NCBI GenBank assembly: GCA_023393115.1
Contig: JAEWMS010000036.1
Coordinates: forward strand, 1 to 59,415
Length of the DNA stretch: 59,415 nucleotides
Source: Bacillota bacterium
GTDB lineage: Bacteria > Bacillota > Clostridia > Acetivibrionales > DSM-1351
Direction of reading: 5' to 3'
Shown in pieces: positions 35,240 to 43,702 of the stretch. The notes under the pieces are model-generated. The model was not told the origin of the DNA, ran no database searches, and saw only the letters and a program-made list of their open reading frames with translations. The position numbers and the translations under genes are program-made. Within the stretch, counting starts at the first letter, position 1; every line of letters starts with the position of its first letter.

Positions 35240-36199
35240 TCAATATAAAAGTTTTATATTAGTTTCCGGCCAGTCTTTAAGTCTCATCACAGTATTTGAA
35301 AGGTTTGAATATCCATTCCCAATAAAAAAATCACATTGTGCCGCAAGGTAAGTGTCCTTTATTACCTCAATAGTATCCTTTACCAGTTCTACTCCCTTAT
35401 GTCGTTTGTTCGGGTAGTCCAGCAGGCAGGTTGCAATTCTCTCCTTAAGGGGCTCTTTTTTACTGTCTGTATACATAAGCAAATCATTCTTACCGTAAAG
35501 CTTTTTATATTGTGAAAGTACTTTCTTTGAGTCGGTGATTAAGAACAGATGCCTGGCATTATACCTTACAATAAACTGCCATAAGTTTGGTTTGTAATAT
35601 TCATTAAGGTCATATAACTGGGCAACTTCCTTTACAATTGCATCTCCTTTTACATGAATACCGATTACAGGCTTTTCATCCCTGAAATTAGGATTGGTAT
35701 TGATAAATTTCCTTATTTCCTTTAAAATTTCAGGCTTAGGTTTAAGATAGGTGTCGAAAAGCCTTCGATATATCTGGTGGGAAGTTTTACCGTATGCCCA
35801 ATGATCATTTCTTACCCAAGGCAGCATAGCCCTTATGGGGTAATAGACATCGCTGACCACCACATTGGCGTCACTCTTCATAAGGCTTTTAAGATCACGG
35901 TTTTCCATTTTCAATCGGTCTGTATCTTCAGCCAGTACATTCTCAAATTTCCATACTGAGGGATAATAAGTATACTCAACTCTTACAACGTCCTGAAAGC
36001 TGAATTGCGAAATAGGCTCAAAGAAAAACTCAAATGCATTTGTAGTAAGGGATTCACTGTAAAGACTCTCCATCCCCCAATAAACCACCGGAATCCTGTT
36101 TGTCAGCTCGGCCGCCAGAATTTGACACATTACATGATCAACCTCACCCCAGAGGCTGTTACCTAAAGCTTTAATCAGAAGAAATCTATTAGTCGACAT
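35240..36199 (-). CDS. NodZ-like fucosyltransferase (paralogue 1)
   Basis: 319 residues. It shares with NodZ and FUT8 enzymes a TNAFEFFFEP block near residue 50, where NodZ has a TNAFP-VFFEP block. It also has an HxR-type donor loop, here GIHVKGDAIV (about 185-194), and a late FIGNGYSNLS (about 294-303). The Arg expected in the donor loop is Lys here, unlike the other paralogues, so activity may differ. Start ATG 36199 follows GGAGG by 11 bases and overlaps the end of the upstream paralogue by 11 bases. Last gene of the operon. Predicted to transfer L-fucose from GDP-fucose; the acceptor is unknown. Confidence 0.75.
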   Translation of the reverse strand: MSTNRFLLIKALGNSLWGEVDHVMCQILAAELTNRIPVVYWGMESLYSESLTTNAFEFFFEPISQFSFQDVVRVEYTYYPSVWKFENVLAEDTDRLKMENRDLKSLMKSDANVVVSDVYYPIRAMLPWVRNDHWAYGKTSHQIYRRLFDTYLKPKPEILKEIRKFINTNPNFRDEKPVIGIHVKGDAIVKEVAQLYDLNEYYKPNLWQFIVRYNARHLFLITDSKKVLSQYKKLYGKNDLLMYTDSKKEPLKERIATCLLDYPNKRHKGVELVKDTIEVIKDTYLAAQCDFFIGNGYSNLSNTVMRLKDWPETNIKLLY

Positions 36200-37250
36200 A
36201 AGTATTAACACCTCCGTAAAATTCAGGATACTCCAACCGGTGGTTCTCTGACTCCAACATTCTCCTCTTACCCTCAGCCTTGACCCTCTTTTTAGCTAAC
36301 TTTATCTCTCCCTTCAAATCCCTGTAAAAGAGAACCATATTCTCTTCAGGCCAATCCTTCAGGCGCTTTACGGTATAGGATACGTTTGAATATCCATTAC
36401 CTATAAAGAAATCGCATTTAGCTGCGAGATAAGTATCCTTAATTATTTCTATTCCTTTGCGCCGCTTTATAGTGTAATCCTGCAAGTGCGGCGCATCACC
36501 CGTAGCGTTGATAAATCCTCTTCTGCAATCAGTATAAACTACCCTGGAACCGTAACGCTCAAGAAAATCATCCACCATTTCCTTGCAATCTGTAAGCAGC
36601 AGAAGCTTTTCTATTTTGTATCTGGAGATAAACTCTTTAATTTTCATGTGGTATTGCTTGTTCAGATGTGAGAGATTTTCAACTTCCCGGACCTTATCTC
36701 CGCCCCTTATATGAATACCCAGAAGCGGTCTCCCATCTTTCATCTCCTTTGCATAGAATTCATCTATTTCCTGGAGAATATCAGGCTTTAACCTAAGGTA
36801 TTTATCAAACAAAAACCGGTAAATCTGATGAGCGTTCATCCCGTAGGCCCAGTGCTCACTTGGAATGAAGTTTATTATTGGGCGTATAAAGTAGTGAACA
36901 TCACTTACAACAACATTTGCATCACTGTTTATCATTTCACCCAAATTTCTGTGGGCCCAGGCCACCTTATCCAGATCTTCAATCATAACGTTGCTGAAAT
37001 TCCATATAGGTGGGTAATAGGTATATTCCGGCCTTACAATATCATGAACCGTATAGTTGGCTACCGGCTCAAAATAAAGTTCAAAAGCATTTGTTTTGAA
37101 GGATTCCCCGTAGAGGCTATTAGTTCCCCAATAAATAACCGGAATTCTGTTTGTAATCTCAGCCACTAAAAGCTGTCCCATAACATGGTCAACATCCGAC
37201 CAGAACCCACAGCCCCAGGATTTTATTAGCAAAAACCTATCACTTGGCAT
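36189..37250 (-). CDS. NodZ-like fucosyltransferase (paralogue 2)
   Basis: 353 residues. It opens SDRFLLIKSWGCGFWSDVDH, followed by TNAFELYFEP near 52-61. The donor loop GIHIRGGDKVREV is intact (about 178-190, Arg present). LLLTDCKEM and FIGNGYSNVS come later, and a basic tail of about 45 residues closes the protein. Start ATG 37250 follows GGGAGG by eight bases and overlaps the preceding paralogue by 11 bases, so the three transferases are translationally coupled. GDP-fucose is the presumed donor because gmd and fcl lie 4.5 kb away. Confidence 0.8.
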   Translation of the reverse strand: MPSDRFLLIKSWGCGFWSDVDHVMGQLLVAEITNRIPVIYWGTNSLYGESFKTNAFELYFEPVANYTVHDIVRPEYTYYPPIWNFSNVMIEDLDKVAWAHRNLGEMINSDANVVVSDVHYFIRPIINFIPSEHWAYGMNAHQIYRFLFDKYLRLKPDILQEIDEFYAKEMKDGRPLLGIHIRGGDKVREVENLSHLNKQYHMKIKEFISRYKIEKLLLLTDCKEMVDDFLERYGSRVVYTDCRRGFINATGDAPHLQDYTIKRRKGIEIIKDTYLAAKCDFFIGNGYSNVSYTVKRLKDWPEENMVLFYRDLKGEIKLAKKRVKAEGKRRMLESENHRLEYPEFYGGVNTYVD

Positions 37251-38418
37251 CTTCAGCACCTCCCTTCCCGGGCACCAGCTTACCGAAAATCTTTTTTATT
37301 ATGCCAAGTAATCTACTTGCATCTCTTCTTATAACTAACTTTACATTGACCGGATACTTTCTTCTTTTATGAACCCAGTAAAGCAGCTTAATGTTCTTGG
37401 AAGGCCATTCCTTTATACGGGTAATACCATGTGACAGGTGAGAAAAATCATTTCCTATAAAGAAATCACATTTGGCTGCAATAAATGCATCTTTTATTAC
37501 TTCAATACCCCGTCTCCTTTTAATCATTGCATTTTCCATATATGAGATTTCCTGATCTGACGATAATCTCTTACAATCTGTAACAACCACTATAGAACCG
37601 TACATTTTAATATATTCCTCAACAGTTTTCTGACAATCAGTTAGGAGGAACATTTTCTTGATGTTGTATTTTTCTATAATCTTTCGGATTTCCTTGTGGT
37701 AAACCTTGTTCGGTTCCTTGTACCTACCTTTCCTAAGATACCTGTAAACCTTATTATCGGGATTATCGGGTTTACCATTCTCCTTCCCGTCTTTTCTGTA
37801 CACCTTGTTCCAGTATTGATTGTCAAACTTATCTGCATCCCTTGTATCAAATATTGTCTCCTCATCAACCCTTCGTACATGGACTGCAAGAACCGGATGA
37901 CAATCCTTCAGCCAGGAGTTGTAATAACCCTGAATCTCCATATCAATATCAGGTTTTATCCTGATATATTTATTAAAAAGATATCGATATACCTGCTCAA
38001 CGGTCATTCCATAGACGCTGTGATTTTTCTTTATAAAAGGTATGAGTTCAAAGACATTATAGTAAACATCACCTACAACTACATTGGCCTTGCTTCCTAA
38101 AATATTTCCCACATTTCGGTATGTCCAGGTATCCTTTGCACGATCGTCGACCAGCAGATTATCGGAATCCCATATAGGCGGATAGTATGTGTATATCGGA
38201 TTGCTAAGATTAAATATTGTGTAGCTGTTGATGGGTTCAAAATATAGTTCAAAGCCATTTGTCTGTACAAATCCATTGTTCAGGCAGTGGGTAGGCCAGT
38301 ATACCACAGGTATTCTGCCTGTGAGCTCGGCTATAAGCAGCTGTCCCAGTACATGATCTATGTCAGCCCAGAGCATGTAATTATATGCCTTGATAAGAAG
38401 AAATCTGTCATTTGTCAT
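37240..38418 (-). CDS. NodZ-like fucosyltransferase (paralogue 3)
   Basis: 392 residues, the longest copy. It opens NDRFLLIKAYNYMLWADIDH and has TNGFELYFEP. The donor loop reads AVHVRRVDEETIF, so both Arg positions match NodZ HxRRxD best of all four. An extra segment of about 40 residues rich in Lys, Asn and Asp (about 195-235) follows this loop and is absent from the others. LTDCQKT and FIGNDFSHLS come later, then a basic tail. Start ATG 38418 follows GAGGTG by nine bases; the GTG within that RBS is not used. First transferase gene, 74 bases after the MacB-like permease. Confidence 0.8.
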   Translation of the reverse strand: MTNDRFLLIKAYNYMLWADIDHVLGQLLIAELTGRIPVVYWPTHCLNNGFVQTNGFELYFEPINSYTIFNLSNPIYTYYPPIWDSDNLLVDDRAKDTWTYRNVGNILGSKANVVVGDVYYNVFELIPFIKKNHSVYGMTVEQVYRYLFNKYIRIKPDIDMEIQGYYNSWLKDCHPVLAVHVRRVDEETIFDTRDADKFDNQYWNKVYRKDGKENGKPDNPDNKVYRYLRKGRYKEPNKVYHKEIRKIIEKYNIKKMFLLTDCQKTVEEYIKMYGSIVVVTDCKRLSSDQEISYMENAMIKRRRGIEVIKDAFIAAKCDFFIGNDFSHLSHGITRIKEWPSKNIKLLYWVHKRRKYPVNVKLVIRRDASRLLGIIKKIFGKLVPGKGGAEDAK

Positions 38419-38491
38419 TCTTGTTTTCACCTCAAATTATGGTATTCATGATATTTTATGTAATCCATAATTAATATGTGAAAACAAAATA

Positions 38492-39907
38492 TTATTTTTG
38501 CAAACTAAAAAAACGACTGCTGATTATCCGGGTTTTATCAAACAACCTTCCGAAATAATAGAGTATTAGAATTACTGCATAGCTTACCGGAAAAGTAAAC
38601 TGAAGGCCTGACATAATGCATATCAGAAATCCCCCGACTATACCAATTAATAAAGAAAGTAAAAGAATTGTCAGACTCTTTACATTTGAATGACCACCTG
38701 CTAGCATGTACAGCTTTATAGTAGACTTGACAGCAATAAAGCTAATAAAAATACATATTGTAAGGGCATAAGAAAAAGTCAAATTGATATTAAACCGTAA
38801 TTCATGCTGAGTCGGCATATAGCCTGTGAATCGGTTGACTTTAACTATGCCTGTTTTTATTAAGTTACAGTAGAAATTAAAATCAAAAATATTTTCTGAA
38901 GGTATATATTGGTAGGGTATAGTGCCTTTGAACCTGACTGCGTAATATATAGCACCCATACTGACCAACAGCACAACAGCTCCTAAAAAAAACACAATAA
39001 GTCGGAGCCTGGCTCCGGCTATAACTTCAACCAGATACCCTCCTTCCATCCTGTTCCTGAAAAATAACAAACCATCTTTAATGTACCTGATGAAGTAGCT
39101 TAACAGCATAAGAATTATTAGTACCCCAACAAACAGGATAAATGCTGAAAGGGGCTGTGAAACATAGACATTACTATTGTAGAAGTCATTTATTTCATAA
39201 TTGCTGCTGTCAACACCTGTTTTTTTCAGAAATTCCATTGCTTTGTCAGTACCGAAGGTAGCCTCCTGAAACTTTCTATCACTAATAAAAACTGTGTTTA
39301 TTGTTCGGCTATTATAGCCGGCAACACTTTCAAAAGGAATATATATTCTTTCAGCACCGTCTGAATAGAGAATTGAGAAGGGAGTAGCTTCTTTCTTATA
39401 TACACCTACAATATTGTATGTGACTCCTGCAATGGATACCTTATTTCCTAAAACCTTATTTGTCATAAAAAGCTTAATTGCAAGACTATCACTGATTACA
39501 ACAACTTTTTTTCCTAATTCATGCTGTTCTTTACTCAGAAACGAACCCTGAAGCATACGTACATCTATAAAATCTATAAGATTCTCTCCGCAAAGTACCG
39601 TAGCTACTGCATACCCGGAATTTTCAGTCTTTAAATAGGCCTCCGTTTCATTCAAATAGGAGACCCTTTCAAGGGGATAGTTTACCATGCTCTGAATTTG
39701 TTTATACTTTATCGTCCTATCGCCATCAGCTTTTACACTATCTTTATTAATCTCAAGCCTTCCACCGTATCTCTTTTCATAATCAGCCTGGAATCCCGCA
39801 GCCATACTGTTTAGTAAAAAGACCAAACAAAATAAAATCGACATAGTAGTAATCAGCTTTTTAAAGGAGTATCGCCTTAATTCATTTGACACATTTGTCT
39901 CGTTCAA
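38492..39907 (-). CDS. MacB/FtsX-like permease without its ATPase
   Basis: About 471 residues. An N-terminal membrane segment (KKLITTMSILFCLVFLLNSM) is followed by an extracytoplasmic MacB core domain (about 45-240: VVVISDSLAIKLF, VAGYNSRTINTVFI). Then come about four membrane segments, including the pair spaced as in FtsX permeases. The TTG at 39907 with GAGGTG six bases upstream is the likeliest start; the GTG at 39916 is inside the RBS. It begins just after the HlyD adaptor stop. No ABC ATPase is adjacent, so the partner must be encoded elsewhere. Confidence 0.8.
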   Translation of the reverse strand: MNETNVSNELRRYSFKKLITTMSILFCLVFLLNSMAAGFQADYEKRYGGRLEINKDSVKADGDRTIKYKQIQSMVNYPLERVSYLNETEAYLKTENSGYAVATVLCGENLIDFIDVRMLQGSFLSKEQHELGKKVVVISDSLAIKLFMTNKVLGNKVSIAGVTYNIVGVYKKEATPFSILYSDGAERIYIPFESVAGYNSRTINTVFISDRKFQEATFGTDKAMEFLKKTGVDSSNYEINDFYNSNVYVSQPLSAFILFVGVLIILMLLSYFIRYIKDGLLFFRNRMEGGYLVEVIAGARLRLIVFFLGAVVLLVSMGAIYYAVRFKGTIPYQYIPSENIFDFNFYCNLIKTGIVKVNRFTGYMPTQHELRFNINLTFSYALTICIFISFIAVKSTIKLYMLAGGHSNVKSLTILLLSLLIGIVGGFLICIMSGLQFTFPVSYAVILILYYFGRLFDKTRIISSRFFSLQK

Positions 39908-39912
39908 TCCAC

Positions 39913-41214
39913 TCACCTCAATTTAACCTGAAGCCCGTTTGATAGAGCTTTAGTACTGAACTTAACTATTTTTTCGTCCCCATTGAGCCCTACTCCCGTT
40001 ATTGCGCTATAGAAATCGTCCTCCTCAGCAACGGTAACCTCCTGCTTTGCAACATACATTTCCTTCCCCAAAACTCCATCTCTCTCTTTCAGAATAAATA
40101 TGTACTTTTTCCCGCCCTCATCAATAACACTGCTTTTAGGTACAAGAGTATTGTACTGTTTGCTTTCTTTTCGTACTGATACATTCAACGTCTGTCCTAT
40201 TTCCAGCTTATCTTCCTTGTCGTTTATATAGGCAGTAAATTCATATAGATTTTCTTTCGGGAGGTACTTTTTCTCTTTAACTCTTTCATTAATACTTAAT
40301 TTTACTTCGTTTGATGTATATAACTCCACAGAATCTCCAACTTTTACTTTATTTGCGGGTTTTATATCCATGGTCCACCTGGCTGCAACTCCTGACTGCT
40401 TTTTGACTATTTCAAAAAGGATCTGTCCGTTGCTCGCAGTGGCCCCACTCTTGAGTGGGATACTTTTTACTGTGCCATCTACAGCAGCTTTTAGTACTCC
40501 ATCTGAAGGTACATTCTTTTTCATTTTTTGCAGCTCCAGTCTGCTTACTTCCAGCTCTGCTTCCTTTTCGGCCAGATCTATACTGTAATTATCTCCGGCT
40601 TTAACGCTTTCGTCCTCTTTCTGCTCTAACATACGCTGTTTTTTTTCATAATCTGCTTTTGCCTCTTCCAGCCGTTCTTGTGCCTCATTCACACTTACCA
40701 TGGCAACTGCATCCATGGTATATAGCTCCTTTTGGTCCTCAAGCTCCTTTTCAGCTTTTTGGACAGCCTTATATGCTGCATCACAATCAGCTCTGTACTG
40801 TTCAATATCTATAGTCTGAAACCCGTTTTTATATCTCTTCAGGCTATTTTCCAGCTTTATGATGTTAAGTTCAGCTTTCTTCATCTCAAGCTGAATATCC
40901 TGTGCGTCAACAATAGCCAGTGTTGTTCCGGAAGTGACCTCCTGCCCCTCTTGAACCTCAACACTTTTCAGCTTCCAATTGCCATATGAATAAACAGTCT
41001 CAACACTTACCGGAAGAACTTCTCCCTCAGCAGTAATTTCGTTTGCAAGTACCCCTGCAGAGGGAGTGTCACATTCCACCTCCGGCAACAAAAAATTATT
41101 TATAGTGCTTGAAAAGAACGTCAGCAGAACAATAATGCAAATGAAAATTACTGCAGCCTTCCGGATTAACTTTTTTCTATTTATTAACTGCTTTTCTGTT
41201 TGAATGTTTTCCAT
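39913..41214 (-). CDS. HlyD/MacA-like membrane-fusion (adaptor) protein
   Basis: 433 residues. One N-terminal membrane anchor (AAVIFICIIVLLTFFSSTIN, about 19-38), a split biotinyl-lipoyl domain (SVEVQEGQEVTSGTTLAIVD and DGTVKSIPLKSGATAS) around a coiled-coil hairpin (about 110-230), then beta-barrel domains. Such adaptors pair with MacB-type permeases in Gram-positive bacteria. Start ATG 41214 follows GGAGTGGTGG. It lies 50 bases after the sugar permease genes and just before the MacB-like permease. Confidence 0.88.
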   Translation of the reverse strand: MENIQTEKQLINRKKLIRKAAVIFICIIVLLTFFSSTINNFLLPEVECDTPSAGVLANEITAEGEVLPVSVETVYSYGNWKLKSVEVQEGQEVTSGTTLAIVDAQDIQLEMKKAELNIIKLENSLKRYKNGFQTIDIEQYRADCDAAYKAVQKAEKELEDQKELYTMDAVAMVSVNEAQERLEEAKADYEKKQRMLEQKEDESVKAGDNYSIDLAEKEAELEVSRLELQKMKKNVPSDGVLKAAVDGTVKSIPLKSGATASNGQILFEIVKKQSGVAARWTMDIKPANKVKVGDSVELYTSNEVKLSINERVKEKKYLPKENLYEFTAYINDKEDKLEIGQTLNVSVRKESKQYNTLVPKSSVIDEGGKKYIFILKERDGVLGKEMYVAKQEVTVAEEDDFYSAITGVGLNGDEKIVKFSTKALSNGLQVKLR

Positions 41215-41263
41215 TTTATTCCACCACTCCAAACTGTATCAAATTAATTTACTATTTCACTTT

Positions 41264-42169
41264 TTACTTGATTCCCGACAATTCTATTCCCTCTATTAAG
41301 TAATTTTCTCCGTATAAAAATATAAGCAATGTCGGAACCATGTACAGTATCCCACAGGCAAAGGCAATCCCTATTTCCTGGCTGTTTATTCTGGACAGGA
41401 ATATGGAAAGAGGGTGCATGGTCTCATCCTTCAAAAAAATAAGGGGCTGCTCAACCATGTTCCAGTTGTCTATGAATACTAATATGGCCAGCGAAGCTGT
41501 TGCACCCTTGCATTGCGGCAGCAATATTGAGGAAAAGGCTCTCCAATACCCTGCACCGTCTATTTTGGCGGCTTCACAATAATCATCCGGTATATTTATC
41601 ATAAACTGTCTCAGCAGGAATACCCCAAAGGTGGAAAAGATCCCCGGGAAAATTATAGCCCAATAAGTTCCCATCAAATTTATCTTATCCAGAATGATAT
41701 AGTTGGGTACGAGAGTTACCTGAAAGGGCATCATCATTACTATTATGTAAATAAAAAATATTTTATCGCTGAAGGGGAATTTCAGCTTTGCAAAAGCGTA
41801 GGCTGCCATAGTTGCCACAATAATCTGTCCAAGCATAATGGGTAAAGTGACTGCAACAGAATTCCAGAACATAAAAAGGAATTTTGGCTTTCTTAGCAGC
41901 ACGTTGTAGTATTGCATAAAGCTGACCTTATCGGGGATTAACGAAAAAGTTATTTCGGGTTTTTCACCCTCCTCTACAGCTGTCTCACTTATAGCACTAT
42001 AGTTCTGCATTACTTCATGGCTTGACATAAACGAGTTGGAAAGCATATATATTACAGGAAACAGAAGTGCTCCCGAAACACAAATTATTATCAGGTATTT
42101 TGTCAACCCTTTGATTTTATCAGTAATTTTGTCAGACGGTTTAACCAAAACAGTATTGAATCTGTCCAT
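41264..42169 (-). CDS. Sugar ABC transporter permease (MalG/LacG type)
   Basis: 301 residues with six membrane segments. The EAA loop EAAKIDGAGYWRAFSSILLP (about 198-217) is the cytoplasmic contact for the ATPase. GAGYWRAF and the C-terminus fit the carbohydrate-uptake type 1 family. An unusual insertion (about 44-70, SAISETAVEEGEKPEITFSL) lies in the first extracytoplasmic loop. It starts 1 base after the stop of its partner permease. The operon has neither a solute-binding protein nor an ATPase. Confidence 0.9.
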   Translation of the reverse strand: MDRFNTVLVKPSDKITDKIKGLTKYLIIICVSGALLFPVIYMLSNSFMSSHEVMQNYSAISETAVEEGEKPEITFSLIPDKVSFMQYYNVLLRKPKFLFMFWNSVAVTLPIMLGQIIVATMAAYAFAKLKFPFSDKIFFIYIIVMMMPFQVTLVPNYIILDKINLMGTYWAIIFPGIFSTFGVFLLRQFMINIPDDYCEAAKIDGAGYWRAFSSILLPQCKGATASLAILVFIDNWNMVEQPLIFLKDETMHPLSIFLSRINSQEIGIAFACGILYMVPTLLIFLYGENYLIEGIELSGIK

Positions 42170-42170
42170 G

Positions 42171-43049
42171 TTACATGCTCCTTCCGAATCTGGCTTCTAT
42201 TTTGAAAAGTATCAGTACCAGCAGGGCTATTACTATGGCCATAATAAAAGCAGCTGTTGTCAGTCTCTCATAGGACAGATTTAAAAAGTTATTATTCATA
42301 AAGTGTTGGAGCATGTAGATTTTAAGACTTGGATAGCTGCCACCCAGAAGATAGGCTTCCCTGAACACCTTAAAGGAATTTACAATTGACATCATAAAGA
42401 CGAAAAAGCCTGTAGGGATCATAAACGGAATTGTTATGGCTTTCATACATGCAAGGTTACCTGCCCCGTCAATCCTGGCTGATTCGTAATATTCCTTTGG
42501 TATGTTGTTTAAACCTGCCAGAAACAATATTACATTATAGCCGCAATTCTTCCAGAGATATAGCAGAACCAGCACCCACATTGACTTGTCGCTTCTTATC
42601 CAGTCAATGTTTACTTCAGCTCCAAGTTTAATTAAGATACTATTAATGACACCATACTCATTAAACAGGATATTCCACACCAGTATCACAGATGCAACAG
42701 GTATTACCAGGGGAAGTATGAAAAAGCTTCTGAATATGGGCAGACCTTTAATTTGGCTGTTAAGTAGTATTGACAGAGAAAAGGACAAAAGCATAATAAG
42801 TGGAACACTTATTGTATTAAATATAACGGTGTTCCATGATGCCAGCCTAAAGGAATTACTGTTAAAAAGATCTATAAAATTTTTAAATCCTACAAATTCG
42901 GCCCCACCTATTCCCTGCGTAAAGCAGTAGTATAGGCTGATTAGAAAGGGTACTGCCAGGAAAATAGCAAATCCGGCCAGACTGGGAAAGGCAAATAAAA
43001 AACCGGCTAGGGCTTGTCTTGTTTTGAGTTTTGTATGTAACACTTTCAT
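42171..43049 (-). CDS. Sugar ABC transporter permease (MalF/LacF type)
   Basis: 292 residues with six membrane segments and the EAA loop YYESARIDGAGNLACMKAIT (about 189-208). Family opening AGFLFAFPSLAGFAIFLAVP. RBS is AGAGGAAAAGAA. First gene of a seven-gene minus-strand operon running through HlyD and MacB-like genes to three fucosyltransferases. The 290 bases upstream (43050-43340) hold no gene or structure I can support. Confidence 0.9.
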   Translation of the reverse strand: MKVLHTKLKTRQALAGFLFAFPSLAGFAIFLAVPFLISLYYCFTQGIGGAEFVGFKNFIDLFNSNSFRLASWNTVIFNTISVPLIMLLSFSLSILLNSQIKGLPIFRSFFILPLVIPVASVILVWNILFNEYGVINSILIKLGAEVNIDWIRSDKSMWVLVLLYLWKNCGYNVILFLAGLNNIPKEYYESARIDGAGNLACMKAITIPFMIPTGFFVFMMSIVNSFKVFREAYLLGGSYPSLKIYMLQHFMNNNFLNLSYERLTTAAFIMAIVIALLVLILFKIEARFGRSM

Positions 43050-43340
43050 TTCTTTTCCTCTTCATTCGCAAACAGGCAAAAAATGTATGCCGTTGTAGCA
43101 TTATATCTGTAATTCCTGAATCTGTTAAAGTTAGCTCCATGTTTATACCACAATAATTATATAATACTATTATAGGGATATCTATTCTTTTATGTGAATA
43201 ATTGTTAATAAACAGTAAACTTTACTAAAAAATAAAAGTCACATACCAGAGAAATCAACCCCCTGATATGTAACCTTATTTTATGTACTTTATTTAACTA
43301 ATTAAAATGAGTAGGGCTATCCAATAATGTAACTCCGACA

Positions 43341-43574
43341 TTACCTTTTAATATTTAACATTAATTCATATATCGCATACCCTGCAAACCCTAGAATAAG
43401 TAAGAAAATACCCGCAGCATAAAGCCCCCATGCAGTATGACTGTTAAAGGGATTTACTTTTTGCTTCTCCTCATCAAACATCCTTTTGTATTTTTCTCTT
43501 CGATCCCACCAATTATATACGCAAAAACACAGTAATAGCACTGCAGCAAACAAACCAAAAACAATTTTCCCCAT
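43341..43574 (-). CDS. Small two-helix membrane protein (77 aa)
   Basis: Two hydrophobic segments (about 4-20 and 51-71) with a charged stretch between (WDRREKYKRMFDEEKQKV). GGGGAG six bases before ATG supports a real gene. No family recognised. It lies 128 bases after the UvrA-like gene on the same strand. Confidence 0.65.
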   Translation of the reverse strand: MGKIVFGLFAAVLLLCFCVYNWWDRREKYKRMFDEEKQKVNPFNSHTAWGLYAAGIFLLILGFAGYAIYELMLNIKR

Positions 43575-43702
43575 AAAATACTCCCCACCTCAAAAAATAT
43601 CTTCGCTATCCCGACGGTTAAATAAAATAAACCTCCGGGATATTTTTCCAATACTATGATATCATATATACTTAACTATGTCTTATAAAGTCTTATAAAC
43701 TC

